A stretch of 64,000 nucleotides of DNA from Tessaracoccus lacteus (GTDB taxonomy: Bacteria; Actinomycetota; Actinomycetes; Propionibacteriales; Propionibacteriaceae), in the NCBI RefSeq assembly GCF_029917005.1, contig NZ_CP123967.1:496001-560000 (forward strand), given 5' to 3'. Made by a program: the position numbers and the translations under genes. The notes beneath the pieces are model-generated. The model ran no database searches. It saw nothing but the letters and a program-made list of their open reading frames with translations, and had not been told where the DNA came from. Below are positions 8,183 through 18,311 of this stretch, in pieces. Within the stretch, counting starts at the first letter, position 1, and the number at the start of each line of letters is the position of its first letter.

Positions 8183-8497
8183 ATGTTTGGTGACTTCGAC
8201 ATCAACGCGCTGATGGCCCAGGCCCAGCAGATGCAGGACGACCTCGAGCGCGCGCAGCGCGAGGTCTCCGCCATGACATTCACGGCCCAGTCCGGCGGCG
8301 ACCTCGTCGAGGTGGTCCTCAACGGCAAGGGCGAGATCGACGCGCTGACCATCAAGCCCGAAGCCTGCGACCCGGACGACACGGAGACCCTCGCGGACCT
8401 GATCATCGCCGCCTACCGCTCCGCCAAGGAGCAGGCCGACACCGCGATGGCCTCCGCCATGCCGCAGATCCCGCAGATCCCCGGCCTCGGGGGCTGA
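8183..8497 (+). CDS. ebfC: YbaB/EbfC family nucleoid-associated protein
   Basis: 104 aa with [24 protein letters not shown], then [44 protein letters not shown], the full YbaB/EbfC fold that dimerises and binds DNA. It sits between dnaX and recR as in most bacteria, which supports a link to recombination or repair. SD-like AGGAGAG precedes the ATG. The Met/Pro/Gly-rich tail is ordinary. Confidence 0.95.
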   Translation: MFGDFDINALMAQAQQMQDDLERAQREVSAMTFTAQSGGDLVEVVLNGKGEIDALTIKPEACDPDDTETLADLIIAAYRSAKEQADTAMASAMPQIPQIPGLGG

Positions 8498-8504
8498 CCC
8501 GCCC

Positions 8505-9113
8505 GTGTATGAAGGGCCTATTCAGGACCTCATCGACGCGCTGAGCCGGCTCCCTGGCATCGGGCCGCGCGGCGCACAGCGCATCGCCTTCTTCCTGCTC
8601 GACGCGCCCGAGGAGGACGTGTTCGAGCTGTCCGAGACCCTGCGTCGCGTGAAGGAGTCGTCGCGATTCTGCGAGGTCTGCTTCAACGTGTCGCAGGAGG
8701 CGCGCTGCCGCATCTGCCGCGACCCGCGCCGCGACCCCAGCCAGCTCTGCGTCGTCGAGGAGTCGAAGGACGTCGTCGCCATCGAGCGCACCGGAGAGTT
8801 CCGCGGGCTCTACCACGTGCTCGGCGGCTCAATCTCGCCCATCGACGGGCGCGGCCCGGGCGACCTGCACACACGCGAGCTCTTCCAGCGCCTCGCCGAC
8901 GGGTCCGTCACCGAGGTCATCCTCGCCACCGACCCCGACACGCAGGGCGAGGCCACGGCCGCGTACCTCAGCCGGATGCTCCGCGACTTCGGCGTCCGCG
9001 TCACGCGCCCCGCCTCCGGCCTGCCCGTCGGCGGCGACCTCGAATACGCCGACCAGGTCACCCTCGGCCGAGCCTTCGAGGGCCGCCGCACCATGTTCGA
9101 ACCCGGCACGTAA
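8505..9113 (+). CDS. recR: Recombination protein RecR
   Basis: 202 aa, usual length. Helix-hairpin-helix [20 protein letters not shown], a four-cysteine zinc motif ([16 protein letters not shown]), then a Toprim domain ([27 protein letters not shown]...[15 protein letters not shown]). RecR works with RecO and RecF in loading RecA at gaps. GTG start 7 bp after ebfC, so cotranscription with dnaX-ebfC is likely. Confidence 0.97.
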   Translation: MYEGPIQDLIDALSRLPGIGPRGAQRIAFFLLDAPEEDVFELSETLRRVKESSRFCEVCFNVSQEARCRICRDPRRDPSQLCVVEESKDVVAIERTGEFRGLYHVLGGSISPIDGRGPGDLHTRELFQRLADGSVTEVILATDPDTQGEATAAYLSRMLRDFGVRVTRPASGLPVGGDLEYADQVTLGRAFEGRRTMFEPGT

Positions 9114-9122
9114 AGGAACCAC

Positions 9123-9737
9123 ATGCGCATCGACCAGGCCGTCGGATCGCGCGGCTTCGACCCCGCCGCGCCCATCGTCACCGTCCTCCTGCACGGCTTC
9201 GGGGCCGACGAGCGGGACCTCGCCACCATCGGCGAGGCCCTCTACCTGCCCTGGATCTCGCCCCGCGCGCCGCTGCCGGTGCAGGGCGGCGGCGCCGCCT
9301 GGTTCAACCTCGGCTACCCGTCGGACGTCGACGAGGTCACCGCCGCGACCGAGGCGCTCTGGGCCCTGCTGGACGAGGTGCTCGACCCCGCGACGCGTAT
9401 CCTCGCCGTCGGCTTCTCGCAAGGCGGCCTCATGGCCACGCAGCTGCTCCGCACCCGCCCCGAGCGCATCGCCGCGACCGTCGTGCTGTCCGGCTTCCTG
9501 CTCGACGCCGAACAACCGGCCGACGCTCAGCTGGCCGAGAGCCGCCCGCCGGTCTTCTACGGGCGCGGCGAGCTCGACCGGATCATCCCGCCACAGGCGG
9601 TGTCGGGCCTCCTCGACTGGCTGCCCGGCCACGCCGACGCGACCGTCTTCGCTTACCCCGGCCTCGAGCACGGCACCAGCTCCACCGAGATGCAGGACCT
9701 GACCGACTTCCTGAGGTCTACGGGGATCGTCGAGTGA
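9123..9737 (+). CDS. Alpha/beta hydrolase, phospholipase/carboxylesterase family
   Basis: 204 aa. Oxyanion-side motif VLLHGFGADERD, nucleophile elbow GFSQGG (Ser), catalytic His in YPGLEHGTS and a probable Asp in GRGELDRIIPP. This matches the PF02230 cytosolic carboxylesterases. The natural substrate is not readable. No signal peptide. It lies 9 bp after recR and overlaps the ABC ATPase gene by 4 bp (GTGA), so it is probably read with both neighbours. Confidence 0.88.
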   Translation: MRIDQAVGSRGFDPAAPIVTVLLHGFGADERDLATIGEALYLPWISPRAPLPVQGGGAAWFNLGYPSDVDEVTAATEALWALLDEVLDPATRILAVGFSQGGLMATQLLRTRPERIAATVVLSGFLLDAEQPADAQLAESRPPVFYGRGELDRIIPPQAVSGLLDWLPGHADATVFAYPGLEHGTSSTEMQDLTDFLRSTGIVE

Positions 9738-10660
9738 GCGCCCCGGTCATCACGGCCAGGGGCCTGACCAAACGCTACGGCGACGTCACCGCCGTCGACG
9801 GCATCGACTTCGACATCGCGCCGGGCGAGTCCTTCGGGTTCCTCGGCCCCAACGGCGCCGGCAAGTCGACGACCATGCGGATGATCGCCGCCACCTCCAC
9901 GCGGACCGCCGGCAGCCTTGACGTGCTGGGCCTCGACACGAACCACCATGGCCCGCAGATCCGGGCCCAACTGGGCATCGTGCCGCAGGGCGACCTGCTC
10001 GACGAGGAACTGCGCGTCATCGACAACCTCATCGTCTACGGCCTCTACTTCGGGCTGCCGCGCGCCCACGTCAAGGCCCGTGCCGAGGAGTTGCTGGACT
10101 TCGCGCAGCTGCGCGAGAAGCGCACCGCCCGCGTCGACGGGCTTTCGGGAGGCATGAAGCGGCGCCTCACGATCGCCCGCGGGCTGATCAACGACCCGAA
10201 GATCATGCTGCTCGACGAGCCGACCACCGGCCTCGACCCGCAGGCCAGGCACATCCTGTGGGACCGGCTGTTCCGGCTCAAGGAGCAGGGCACCACCCTG
10301 GTCGTGACCACGCACTTCATGGACGAGGCCGAGCAGCTGTGTGACCGGCTCGTCGTCGTCGACCACGGCCGGATCGTCGCGGAGGGCTCCCCGACGTCGC
10401 TGATCTCGCAGTACGCCACCCGCGAGGTGCTGGAGGTGCGCTTCGGGTCCGGCCGCAACGAGGAGGTCGCCGTCCGGCTCGACGGGATCGGCGAGCGTCG
10501 CGAGGTCCTCGCCGACCGCGTCCTGATCTACGCCGACAACGGCGAACACGCGCTCAAGGCGGTCATCGACCGCGAGCTGGAGCCCATCGCCTCTCTCGTG
10601 CGTCGCTCTTCGCTCGAGGACGTGTTCCTCCGGCTCACCGGCCGGAGCCTGATCGAATGA
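9734..10660 (+). CDS. ABC-2 exporter, ATP-binding subunit (DrrA-like)
   Basis: 308 aa. Walker A GPNGAGKST, signature LSGGMKRRL, Walker B IMLLDEPTTGLDPQARH and switch His in VVTTHFMDEAEQL. The C-terminal about 80 aa (FGSGRNEEVAVRLDGIGERREVL...SLEDVFLRLTGRSL) is the accessory domain of DrrA/NodI-type exporters. Pairs with the two permease genes that follow with 4-bp overlaps. Substrate unknown; relatives export antibiotics or polysaccharide/lipid intermediates. Confidence 0.94.
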   Translation: MSAPVITARGLTKRYGDVTAVDGIDFDIAPGESFGFLGPNGAGKSTTMRMIAATSTRTAGSLDVLGLDTNHHGPQIRAQLGIVPQGDLLDEELRVIDNLIVYGLYFGLPRAHVKARAEELLDFAQLREKRTARVDGLSGGMKRRLTIARGLINDPKIMLLDEPTTGLDPQARHILWDRLFRLKEQGTTLVVTTHFMDEAEQLCDRLVVVDHGRIVAEGSPTSLISQYATREVLEVRFGSGRNEEVAVRLDGIGERREVLADRVLIYADNGEHALKAVIDRELEPIASLVRRSSLEDVFLRLTGRSLIE

Positions 10661-11478
10661 GCCTCGCCACGCGCCCAATGACGGCCGTCGACCCTCGCCG
10701 CGTCGCCCGCTGGGGCTGGCTCGGCGTCGTGCACCACCAGCTGCGCCTGATGCGCCTCTACCTGCCGACGATGCTGCTCACCGGCATCGGCTCGCCTTTC
10801 CTGTACCTGCTCGGCCTCGGGCTGGGCCTCGGCGTGCTCGTCGACGGGGGCAGCGGGATCGAGGGGGTCGACTACATCGTCTTCGTCGCCCCCGCGCTGG
10901 TGATGGCGACCGCCATGCAGACCGCGGCCCAGGAGAACACCTACGGCGTGTTCGGCGGGTTCAAGTGGTCCAACATCTTCACCGCGATGCGGCTCACCCC
11001 CATGAGCCCCGGCCAGATGGCCTTCGGGTTCCAGGTCTCCACGCTGCTGCGCGTCACCCCGATGCTGGTGTTCTACTGCCTCGCCGTCATGGTGTTCGGG
11101 CTGGGCCACCCGCTGAGGGTCCTCCTGCTGATCCCCATCGGCCTGCTGCTGGCTTTCGCCGTCGGGTTCACCGTGATGGCGTGGGTGGCAGGCCAGAAGG
11201 ACGACCGCGGCCAGCTGTCTTTCGTCGAGCGCTTCGTGATCCTGCCCCTGACGCTGTTCTCCGGCAGCTACTTCCCACTCGAGACGCTGCCCGGCTACCT
11301 GCAGCCCATCGGCTGGGTCTCGCCGCTGTGGCACGCGGCCGAGCTCGGCCGCGTCGCGCTCTACTCCGCGCCCGTGCCGGGCTGGCTCGTCGCCGTCCAC
11401 GTCGCCTACCTCGCGGTCCTCGCGCTCGTCATGGGGCTCATCGCGGCCCGCGTCTTCCGCGGGAGGCTCGACCAGTGA
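10657..11478 (+). CDS. ABC-2 type exporter permease, first subunit
   Basis: 273 aa with about six membrane spans and the ABC-2 signature region LSFVERFVILPLTLFSGSYFPLETLPGYLQPIGWVSPLWHAAEL. The N-terminal cytoplasmic helix ends in RLMRLYLPTMLLTGIGSPFLYLLGLGLGLG. The ATG overlaps the ATPase stop (ATGA). It forms a heterodimeric channel with the next gene. Confidence 0.92.
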   Translation: MSLATRPMTAVDPRRVARWGWLGVVHHQLRLMRLYLPTMLLTGIGSPFLYLLGLGLGLGVLVDGGSGIEGVDYIVFVAPALVMATAMQTAAQENTYGVFGGFKWSNIFTAMRLTPMSPGQMAFGFQVSTLLRVTPMLVFYCLAVMVFGLGHPLRVLLLIPIGLLLAFAVGFTVMAWVAGQKDDRGQLSFVERFVILPLTLFSGSYFPLETLPGYLQPIGWVSPLWHAAELGRVALYSAPVPGWLVAVHVAYLAVLALVMGLIAARVFRGRLDQ

Positions 11479-12251
11479 ACAGCCTCTACGCCGGCAACAC
11501 CCGCGCTGTCGTCGAACGCGGCGTGCGCGTCATGATGAAGCACAACACACTCGTGATCCTGTCCGGCTTCTTCGAGCCGGTGTTCTACCTCCTCAGCATG
11601 GGATTCGGCCTCGGCGCGCTCATCGGCACCGTGTCGTTCTACGGGCACGACGTGCCCTACGGCGCGTACATCGCGCCGGCGCTGATGGCGGTGTCCGCCA
11701 TGAACGGCGCCGTCTACGACTCGACGATGAACGTCTTCTTCCGCATGCGATACGCGAAGCTGTACGACCAGATGCTGTCGACGTCGCTGGGCCCGCTCGA
11801 CGTGGCGCTCGGCGAGATCATCATGGCGCTGATCCGCGGCCTGCTGTACGCCATCGGGTTCATGATCATCACGACGATCCTCGGGCTGAACCTCGCCTGG
11901 ACCGCGGTCCTGGCGATCCCCGCCGCGCTGCTCGTCGCGTTCGGTTTCGCGTCCATCGGCCTGGCGATCACCAGCTTCATGAAGCGGTTCCAGCACCTCG
12001 ACATGGTCTACTTCGTGCTGCTGCCGATGTTCCTGCTGTCGGCGACGTTCTTCCCGATCGAGGTGTACCCGGAGGCGGTGCAGTGGGTCATCAAGGCGCT
12101 GCCGCTGTGGCACGGCGTCGACATGATCCGCCAGCTGACGACGGGCCTGATCCAGCCGACCATCTGGATCCACGTCACCTACTTCGTGGTGATGATCGTG
12201 GTGGGCGTCACGCTGGCCACCGCCCGCCTCCGGGCGCTGTTCCTCCGCTGA
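11475..12251 (+). CDS. ABC-2 type exporter permease, second subunit
   Basis: 258 aa, six predicted spans, same architecture as the preceding permease: HNTLVILSGFFEPVFYLLSMGFGLG near the N terminus and VYFVLLPMFLLSATFFPIEVYPEAVQWVIKALPLWHGVDMIR at the ABC-2 signature. The GTG overlaps the previous stop (GTGA), closing a tightly coupled three-gene exporter. Longer upstream readings of this frame overlap the first permease out of frame and are not genuine. The gene converges on the oxidoreductase gene with 1 bp between the stops. Confidence 0.92.
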   Translation: MNSLYAGNTRAVVERGVRVMMKHNTLVILSGFFEPVFYLLSMGFGLGALIGTVSFYGHDVPYGAYIAPALMAVSAMNGAVYDSTMNVFFRMRYAKLYDQMLSTSLGPLDVALGEIIMALIRGLLYAIGFMIITTILGLNLAWTAVLAIPAALLVAFGFASIGLAITSFMKRFQHLDMVYFVLLPMFLLSATFFPIEVYPEAVQWVIKALPLWHGVDMIRQLTTGLIQPTIWIHVTYFVVMIVVGVTLATARLRALFLR

Positions 12252-12252
12252 G

Positions 12253-13299
12253 CTACAGCTCCTCGCCCGGCAGCAGCGCGCCCACCTGGTAGCGCAGCGC
12301 GTCCATCGTCTCCATGACCGCCATGGTCTCTGACCACGGCATCAGGTCCGACTGCTGGCGACCCTCGGCCACCATCGTCGCGAAGTGCGCTGCCTCGAAG
12401 CACAGACCCTCGTGCGCCTCGATGACGGGAGCCTCCGAGAAGGCCTCCTCGCCGTCGCGGGTGAAGACGCGGACCTTCTGCGGCGTGTAGAAGGTGCCGG
12501 GGATCTCCAGCGTCGCGAGGTCGCCGGAGACGAACGCTATGTTCGGAGTCAGCGATGCCAGCGTCGTGGAGACCTGCGCCTGCGCGTTTTCGTGGCCCGG
12601 GTACCCCTCGAGCGTCGCGGAGATCTGCCGGTCGACCCCCGTGAAGGCCTTGGTGCCCAGCGCGGAGAGGCGGCTCGGGGAACCGAGGACGAAGTGCGTG
12701 AACGAGACGGGGTAGACGCCGAGGTCGAGCATGGCGCCGCCGGCCTTGTCGGGGTCGAACATGCGGTGGGACGGGTCGGGGGCGAACCACTGGCCGTGGT
12801 CGGCGAACACGGACTCGATCTCGCCGAGGGCGCCGATGTCCAGCAGTTGCCGCACGACGTCGATGTGGGGGAGGAAGCGCGTCCACATGGCCTCCATGAC
12901 GGCGACGCCCGCGGAGCCGGCGGCCTCGAGGACCCGGAGGGCCTCGTCGGCGTTGCGGGTGAAGGCCTTCTCGACCAGGACGGGCTTGCCCGCCGAGATC
13001 GCCAGCAGCGCGTTGGCGAGGTGCTCGCTGTGCGGGGTCGCGACGTAGACGATGTCGACGCCCTTGTCGGCGACCAGTTCCTCGTAGGAACCGTAGGCGC
13101 GCTCGGCGCCGACCGTCGAGGCGAAGGCCTGCGCCCGCTCGAGCGTGCGCGAACCGACCGCGACGAGGCGCTGGCGGGTGTGCTTGTGCATCGCGTCGAC
13201 GAAGCGTTCGGCGATCCAGCCGGTGCCGATGATGCCCCAGCGCAGCGGGGGAGCGGTCATCGGGTCCGGGGTGCGGGGGGTGGGCAGCGTCAGGCTCAT
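12253..13299 (-). CDS. Gfo/Idh/MocA family NAD(P)-dependent oxidoreductase
   Basis: 348 aa from the ATG at 13299. Rossmann fold at the N terminus (LRWGIIGTGWIAERFV), then VYVATPHSEHLANALLAISAGKPVLVEKAFT containing the EK(A/P) substrate/cofactor motif, and the C-terminal alpha/beta domain (GGAMLDLGVYPV). The family oxidises or reduces sugars, inositols or related alcohols; the substrate cannot be told. The ATG at 13260 is an alternative nearer the fold, but 13299 has AGGG upstream. It lies just downstream of the MFS gene on the same strand, suggesting uptake and conversion of a sugar-like compound. Confidence 0.9.
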   Translation of the reverse strand: MSLTLPTPRTPDPMTAPPLRWGIIGTGWIAERFVDAMHKHTRQRLVAVGSRTLERAQAFASTVGAERAYGSYEELVADKGVDIVYVATPHSEHLANALLAISAGKPVLVEKAFTRNADEALRVLEAAGSAGVAVMEAMWTRFLPHIDVVRQLLDIGALGEIESVFADHGQWFAPDPSHRMFDPDKAGGAMLDLGVYPVSFTHFVLGSPSRLSALGTKAFTGVDRQISATLEGYPGHENAQAQVSTTLASLTPNIAFVSGDLATLEIPGTFYTPQKVRVFTRDGEEAFSEAPVIEAHEGLCFEAAHFATMVAEGRQQSDLMPWSETMAVMETMDALRYQVGALLPGEEL

Positions 13300-13303
13300 G
13301 GCC

Positions 13304-14500
13304 CTATTCAACCGCAGATGCGGCCTTCGCAGGAGGCGTGAGCGCGGGCGACAGCGCCAGCATCGCCAAGGCGGCGACGGGGATGACGATGAGGGCCCAC
13401 CGGATGGTCAGGGAGTCGGCCACCAGGCCGATCAGCGGAGGCGAGACGAAGAATCCGAGCCGCATCAGCCAACTGACGAACGTCAGGCCGTTGCCGGCCG
13501 CCATGCCGGGCAGCTCGTCGGCGGCGTGCATCACCATGGGGATCGCGGTGGCGATGCCCCAACCGGCGCAGGCGAAGCCCACCAGCGTCAGCGCGGGCGA
13601 GGGGAAGGCCACGGCCAGCGCCATGCCGACCCCGGCGACGATCGCGCCCTGCGTCACCGCGGCGCGCGGGCCGAAGCGGTTGGTCAGCGCGTCCCCGGTG
13701 AACCGCCCGACGACCTGCACCGACTGCAGCGCCACGAAGGCCATGCCGACGAGGAACGGGCTCACCTCGAACATCGAGTCCATGTAGACGGCTCCCCAGG
13801 AGGCGCCGGAGTCCTCGATCATGCCCGCAAACGCGCCGAGCAGGCCGAGCGCGATCAGGCGCGGCAGCCACCGTCGCGCGACGCCCCTGCCGACGGGGGC
13901 GGCCGACGCGTCGGGGGCGGGATCGACGACGGTGTCGGGGCCCTTCAGCAGCAGCGTCTTCGCGTAGAGGGCGACGCCGGAGAAGATCACGAAGGCGACG
14001 AGGCACTGCACCCAGATGGGCAGCTGCGCCTGGGCCGCGAGGGAGCCGAGGAAACCTCCGCAGACGGCGCCGACGGACCACCAGCCGTGGAAGCCGTTGA
14101 GGATCGACGAGCCGTGCAGGCGCTGTACGCGCAGCCCGTGCGAGTTCATGGAGATGTCGGTGAACGCGTCGAGCGCGGACATCAGCAGGATGCCGAGCAC
14201 GAACACGGCCCAGTGGGTGGCGTTGCCGTAGATCGACAGGCACGCGAGCCCGAGGATCGCGGAGACGACGGTCACTGTCGACGAGGTGTGGCGGCGGATC
14301 AGTCGGGCGGTGAACAGCCCGGCCAGCAGGCCGCCGAGCGGCCCGAGCCCCACGGCGAGCCCCCACTGCAGGTCGCCGAGGCCGAGGTTGGCCTTCAGCT
14401 CGGGGTAGCGGGGCAGCAGCGACGCGAAGCCGACGCCGTTGAGCCAGAACATGATGGTGACGCCCCACCGGGCGCGCACGACCTCGCGGGTGGGTGCCAT
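13304..14500 (-). CDS. Major facilitator superfamily transporter
   Basis: 398 aa, about 12 hydrophobic spans. MFWLNGVGFASLLPRYPELKANLGLGDLQWGLAVGLGPLGGLLAG is a typical first-two-helix segment of the FucP/YbjJ-like MFS group; a cytoplasmic loop (LLKGPDTVVDPAPDASAAPVGRGVARR) divides the halves. Start ATG at 14500 (MAPTREVVRARWG); the longer frame runs opposite pckG and is not used. Probably one transcript with the following oxidoreductase. Substrate not predictable. Confidence 0.9.
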   Translation of the reverse strand: MAPTREVVRARWGVTIMFWLNGVGFASLLPRYPELKANLGLGDLQWGLAVGLGPLGGLLAGLFTARLIRRHTSSTVTVVSAILGLACLSIYGNATHWAVFVLGILLMSALDAFTDISMNSHGLRVQRLHGSSILNGFHGWWSVGAVCGGFLGSLAAQAQLPIWVQCLVAFVIFSGVALYAKTLLLKGPDTVVDPAPDASAAPVGRGVARRWLPRLIALGLLGAFAGMIEDSGASWGAVYMDSMFEVSPFLVGMAFVALQSVQVVGRFTGDALTNRFGPRAAVTQGAIVAGVGMALAVAFPSPALTLVGFACAGWGIATAIPMVMHAADELPGMAAGNGLTFVSWLMRLGFFVSPPLIGLVADSLTIRWALIVIPVAALAMLALSPALTPPAKAASAVE

Positions 14501-14658
14501 GGCAGGAGAGCCTAGCGGTACCGACCGCGGGGTAGATAGCCGCCGCCAGGGGGGTGCGATGAGCACGACACACTTGTCACGCGTCGGGCGAACGTTCACA
14601 CATCGGTTTTCGGTCGACGAGCAGGAGGATGTGCTCATCGGGCCCCGGGCAGGCGGAT

Positions 14659-14684
14659 CCCCGCAGGGCCGACGCCCTGCGGGG
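14659..14684 (-). terminator. Hairpin after pckG
   Basis: A perfect 11-bp stem, CCCCGCAGGGC and GCCCTGCGGGG, around a CGAC loop, starting 12 bp beyond the pckG stop. There is no clear U tract, as is common in high-GC actinobacteria. Confidence 0.7.
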
Positions 14685-14696
14685 ACCCGCCGCCGG

Positions 14697-16583
14697 TCAC
14701 ATGCCGAACGTGCTCTCCGGCTGCCCGAGCGCCGACTCCAGTTGCCGCAGTTCGTCGACGAGGTCGCGCGGCAGCCGCCACCCGAACGTGTCGAACCACC
14801 GGCCGATGCGGGGCACCTCGTCGCGCCACTCCTGCGGCTGGTAGCGCACGACGTCGTGCAGGTCGTCGGCCGAGATGTCGAGCCCGTCGACGTCGAGGCC
14901 GTCGTCGGTCGGCAGGAGGCCGATCGGGGTCTCGACGGCGTCGACGAGCCCGTCGACACGCTCCGCGACCCACTTCAGCACGCGGGAGTTCTCACCGAAT
15001 CCCGGCCACATGAAGCGGCCGGAGGAGTCGCGGCGGAACCAGTTGACGTAGAAGATCTTCGGGAGCTTGTCCGCGTCGGCCTTGGCGCCCAGGTTGAGCC
15101 AGTGCTGCACATAGTCGGCGACGTGGTAGCCGATGAACGGCAGCATCGCCATCGGGTCGCGACGAAGCACGCCGACGGCGCCCTTCGCTGCGGCCGTCGA
15201 CTCCGACGAGCACGTCGCCCCCATGAAGACCCCGTGGCGCCAGTCACGCGACTGGGTCACGAGCGGGACGGTGTTCTCGCGGCGGCCGCCGAAGATGATC
15301 GCGTCGATCGGCACGCCCTCGGGGTTGTCGTAGTCGGGGCTGAGGATCGGGCACTGGTCGATCGGGGTGCAGAAGCGGCTGTTCGGATGCGCCGCGGTCT
15401 CGTCGGGTCGGCCGCCCTCGGGACCGGACTCAGCGCGCCAGGTACGCCCCTTCCAGTCCGTGAGTACGGCGGGCTTCTCCTTCGTCATGCCCTCCCACCA
15501 CACGTCGCCGTCCGGGGTCAGGGCGACGTTGGTGAAGATGGAGTTGCCGCGGTCGATGGCCGCCATCGCGTTGGGGTTCGTCGCGGCGCCGGTGCCGGGG
15601 GCGACGCCGAAGAAACCCGTCTCGGGGTTGGTCGCGTATAGCCTCCCGTCCTCGCCGAAGCGCATCCAGGCGATGTCGTCACCGAGCGTCTCGACCCGCC
15701 AGCCGGGCACCGTCGGCTGCAGCATCGCGAGGTTGGTCTTGCCGCAGGCCGACGGGAAGGCCGCGGCGATGTGGTATTCGCGCCCCGTCGGCGAGATGAG
15801 CTTCAGGATCAACATGTGCTCGGCCAGCCAGCCCTCGTCCCGGGCCATGGCCGAGGCTATCCGCAGCGCGTAGCACTTCTTGCCGAGCAGCGAGTTGCCG
15901 CCGTAGCCGGAGCCGTACGACCAGATCATCCGCTCCTCGGGGAAGTGGACGATGTACTTGGTGGAGTTGCATGGCCACGCGACGTCTGGCTGCCCGTCGG
16001 ACAGGGGCATGCCGACGGAGTGGAGACACGGCACGAAATCGGCCCCCGTCTCCTCCATGACGCGCAGCACCTCGGCGCCCATCCGGGTCATGATCCGCAT
16101 CGACAGCGCGACATAGGCCGAGTCAGAGACCTCGACGCCGAACTTCGGGTCCTTCGCATCCAGGTGGCCCATGCAGAAGGGCATGACGTACATCGTGCGC
16201 CCGACCATGCAGCCGTCGTAGAGCTGCGTCATGACGCGCTTCATCTCGGCCGGGGCCATCCAGTTGTTGGTGGGGCCGGCGTCGCGCTCGTCGACCGAAC
16301 AGATGAAGGTAGAGTCCTCAACGCGCGCGACGTCGTCCGGATCGGTCCGGGCGTAGATGGAGTTCGGCTTGCGGTCTTCGTTGAGCCTCTGGACGGTGCC
16401 GGCGGCAACCAGCAGGTCGACCAGCGAGTCCCACTCCTCATCCGACCCGTCACAGTAGTGGATGGCGTCGGGCCGGCAGAGTTCGACGACCTTGTCGAGC
16501 CATTCGAGGAGCCTCGGGTGGGTGGGCTGGTCGCCCGTGGTGGGGAGTGAGTTTCGTAGGGATAGGCCAACAGTGGTGCTCAT
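14697..16583 (-). CDS. pckG: Phosphoenolpyruvate carboxykinase (GTP)
   Basis: 628 aa, normal for the GTP class. It interconverts oxaloacetate + GTP and PEP + GDP + CO2, the anaplerotic/gluconeogenic node (in propionic-type metabolism it can also run toward oxaloacetate). Motifs: N-terminal [40 protein letters not shown] with the Mn-binding Lys, P-loop/kinase-1 [12 protein letters not shown] with the hyper-reactive Cys, kinase-2 LGDDIAWM, and the guanine-binding [23 protein letters not shown]. Divergent from the lipoprotein gene. Confidence 0.98.
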   Translation of the reverse strand: MSTTVGLSLRNSLPTTGDQPTHPRLLEWLDKVVELCRPDAIHYCDGSDEEWDSLVDLLVAAGTVQRLNEDRKPNSIYARTDPDDVARVEDSTFICSVDERDAGPTNNWMAPAEMKRVMTQLYDGCMVGRTMYVMPFCMGHLDAKDPKFGVEVSDSAYVALSMRIMTRMGAEVLRVMEETGADFVPCLHSVGMPLSDGQPDVAWPCNSTKYIVHFPEERMIWSYGSGYGGNSLLGKKCYALRIASAMARDEGWLAEHMLILKLISPTGREYHIAAAFPSACGKTNLAMLQPTVPGWRVETLGDDIAWMRFGEDGRLYATNPETGFFGVAPGTGAATNPNAMAAIDRGNSIFTNVALTPDGDVWWEGMTKEKPAVLTDWKGRTWRAESGPEGGRPDETAAHPNSRFCTPIDQCPILSPDYDNPEGVPIDAIIFGGRRENTVPLVTQSRDWRHGVFMGATCSSESTAAAKGAVGVLRRDPMAMLPFIGYHVADYVQHWLNLGAKADADKLPKIFYVNWFRRDSSGRFMWPGFGENSRVLKWVAERVDGLVDAVETPIGLLPTDDGLDVDGLDISADDLHDVVRYQPQEWRDEVPRIGRWFDTFGWRLPRDLVDELRQLESALGQPESTFGM

Positions 16584-16713
16584 GATCGGCTATTTCCTTG
16601 TCCGCGTCGTTGCGTCGGGCATCCGCCCCGGGTGCCTCTGGGGTCACCATAACCTTGGCCAGGCGGATTTACCGGGCATCTGATCAGTTTCGCCCGGTGC
16701 TATTCTCAGCGGC

Positions 16714-17316
16714 GTGGGACGTCAGCTACTATGCGCCGCCATTCTCCTGATGCTGGGAGCGGTCGCCGGATGCGCGGGCCAGGAACCTGTCACGGGTCGG
16801 CCGGCTTCCTCCCCGACGCCCGTGGCGAATCCTTCCGCAGTCGTGAGTCCCTCCGCGGTCGTCTCTCCGACCGAGGAGCCCGACGCCACCACCCCGCCCA
16901 CCGCGGAGTCCGCACCCGCCACCTCCCTGGCATCCGTCGAACAGTCGTCGCCACGCGGCGGCCCCTGGACGGTCGTCGACGCCGAAGTCACCAGCGCCGC
17001 ACAACTCGAGAGCCTCGACGCTGTGCCCCCGTCGCTGCGGTCGTTTCTGGCGGGCAGGCTCGGCGAGGATGAGGCGACGGGATGCGTCACCGAGAGCATC
17101 CGGCTGCGTGGTGTCCACCCCGACGGGTACGCCTTCGGCGCGGAGGACTCGACGTGCGGCGACGGCCAGTCGCTGTGGGGTGTGGACGACGGCCAGTGGC
17201 AGTACGTGCTGCAGTTCGCCGACCCGCAGCCCTGCTACACGTTCGAGCGGCTCGACATCCCCGCCGGCGTGCCGGGTCTGCGCTGCACGGAGGACGGCAA
17301 GGGAGTCGACTACTAG
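16714..17316 (+). CDS. Putative secreted lipoprotein of unknown function
   Basis: 200 aa. Signal sequence of about 19 residues ending in lipobox LGAVAGC (Cys about residue 20), then a Pro/Ser/Thr-rich spacer (about residues 30-75) suited to spanning the cell wall, then a small globular domain with four cysteines (GCVTES, STCGDG, QPCYTF, LRCTED) that could form two disulfides. No recognised family. GTG start chosen for the signal peptide. Divergent from pckG. Confidence 0.7.
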   Translation: MGRQLLCAAILLMLGAVAGCAGQEPVTGRPASSPTPVANPSAVVSPSAVVSPTEEPDATTPPTAESAPATSLASVEQSSPRGGPWTVVDAEVTSAAQLESLDAVPPSLRSFLAGRLGEDEATGCVTESIRLRGVHPDGYAFGAEDSTCGDGQSLWGVDDGQWQYVLQFADPQPCYTFERLDIPAGVPGLRCTEDGKGVDY

Positions 17317-17531
17317 GATCGAGCAACGCCTTGGGCGCCATTGCCGGCCAGGATCAGCGGTGGCGCTTCGGTCGGGACGGCGGCCGGGGGAGGAGCGGGT
17401 TGCGTGTGGGTCATGGCTTCTCCTGCAGAAGTGGCGTGCGTGCGGCCAGCGTTGCCCGTGGGCTGCGCGCTCGCGGGCTGTGCCAGGGGCGATCTGGCCC
17501 ACTGCCGGAGGTCGCCATACGATGGGTTCCC

Positions 17532-18311
17532 ATGAGTCGTGAACTAGTGCTGATCGGCGTCGGAGCCGGCGACCCCGACTGGCTGACGCTGGCCGCGGTC
17601 GACGCGATCCGGCGCGTCGATGTCCTGTTCGTCGTGGTCAAGGAGGCCGAATACGACGACCTCGTGGAGGCCCGGCGCGAGCTCATCGCCCGGCACCGGG
17701 ACACACCGCTGCGGACCGTCTCCCTGCAGGACCCGAAGCGCCCCTGGCGCACCACGCCCGACTACCCGGCCGCCGTGAGGCGGTGGCGCGCCCAGCGCCG
17801 CGACGCATGGGGCGCGGCCCTCGCCGCCGAACTCGGCGAGGGGGAGACCGGCGGCTTCCTGGTGTGGGGCGATCCGTCGCTGTACGAGAGCACCCTGGCG
17901 ATCATCGAGGAGGTCATCTCCCACTCGCAGACCGACATCGAGCTGGACGTCATCCCCGGAGTGAGCAGCGTCCTCGCGCTCGCCGCCCGCCACCACATCC
18001 CCCTGAACCGCCAGGGGCACGCCGTCCAGATCATGCCCGCGCGGCTGCTCGCCGACGGCATGCCGGACGGGGTCGTCGACGCCGTCGTCATGCTGGATGG
18101 CAAGCAGGCCTTCGCCTCGATCGACCCCGAGGGCATCGACATCTACTGGGGCGCCTATCTCGGCTCGCCCGACGAGATCCTCATCTCCGGACCCCTGGCT
18201 GAGGTCCGCGACGAGGTCCTCAGGGTCCGCAACGAGGCCATCGAGCGCAAGGGGTGGATGTTCGACACCTATCTGCTCCGCCGCGTCGACCCGGGTCGGT
18301 CGGCCGACTGA
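17532..18311 (+). CDS. cobF: Precorrin-6A synthase (deacetylating)
   Basis: 259 aa SAM-dependent methyltransferase of the tetrapyrrole methylase fold: LVLIGVGAGDPDWLTLAAVDAIRRVDVLFVV at the N terminus (GxGxGD), FLVWGDPSLYEST, and VIPGVSSVLALAARHHIPLNR. CobF methylates C-1 of precorrin-5 and releases the acetyl group in the aerobic B12 branch. No other cob gene is in the window, so it is either an outlier of a dispersed pathway or acts with a cluster elsewhere. ATG start; no cobalamin riboswitch was seen upstream. Confidence 0.9.
   Translation: MSRELVLIGVGAGDPDWLTLAAVDAIRRVDVLFVVVKEAEYDDLVEARRELIARHRDTPLRTVSLQDPKRPWRTTPDYPAAVRRWRAQRRDAWGAALAAELGEGETGGFLVWGDPSLYESTLAIIEEVISHSQTDIELDVIPGVSSVLALAARHHIPLNRQGHAVQIMPARLLADGMPDGVVDAVVMLDGKQAFASIDPEGIDIYWGAYLGSPDEILISGPLAEVRDEVLRVRNEAIERKGWMFDTYLLRRVDPGRSAD

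Noticed and set aside
17317-17531. Possible gene between the lipoprotein and cobF
   Set aside because: Only short plus-strand frames without domain or ribosome binding site; taken as cobF upstream region.
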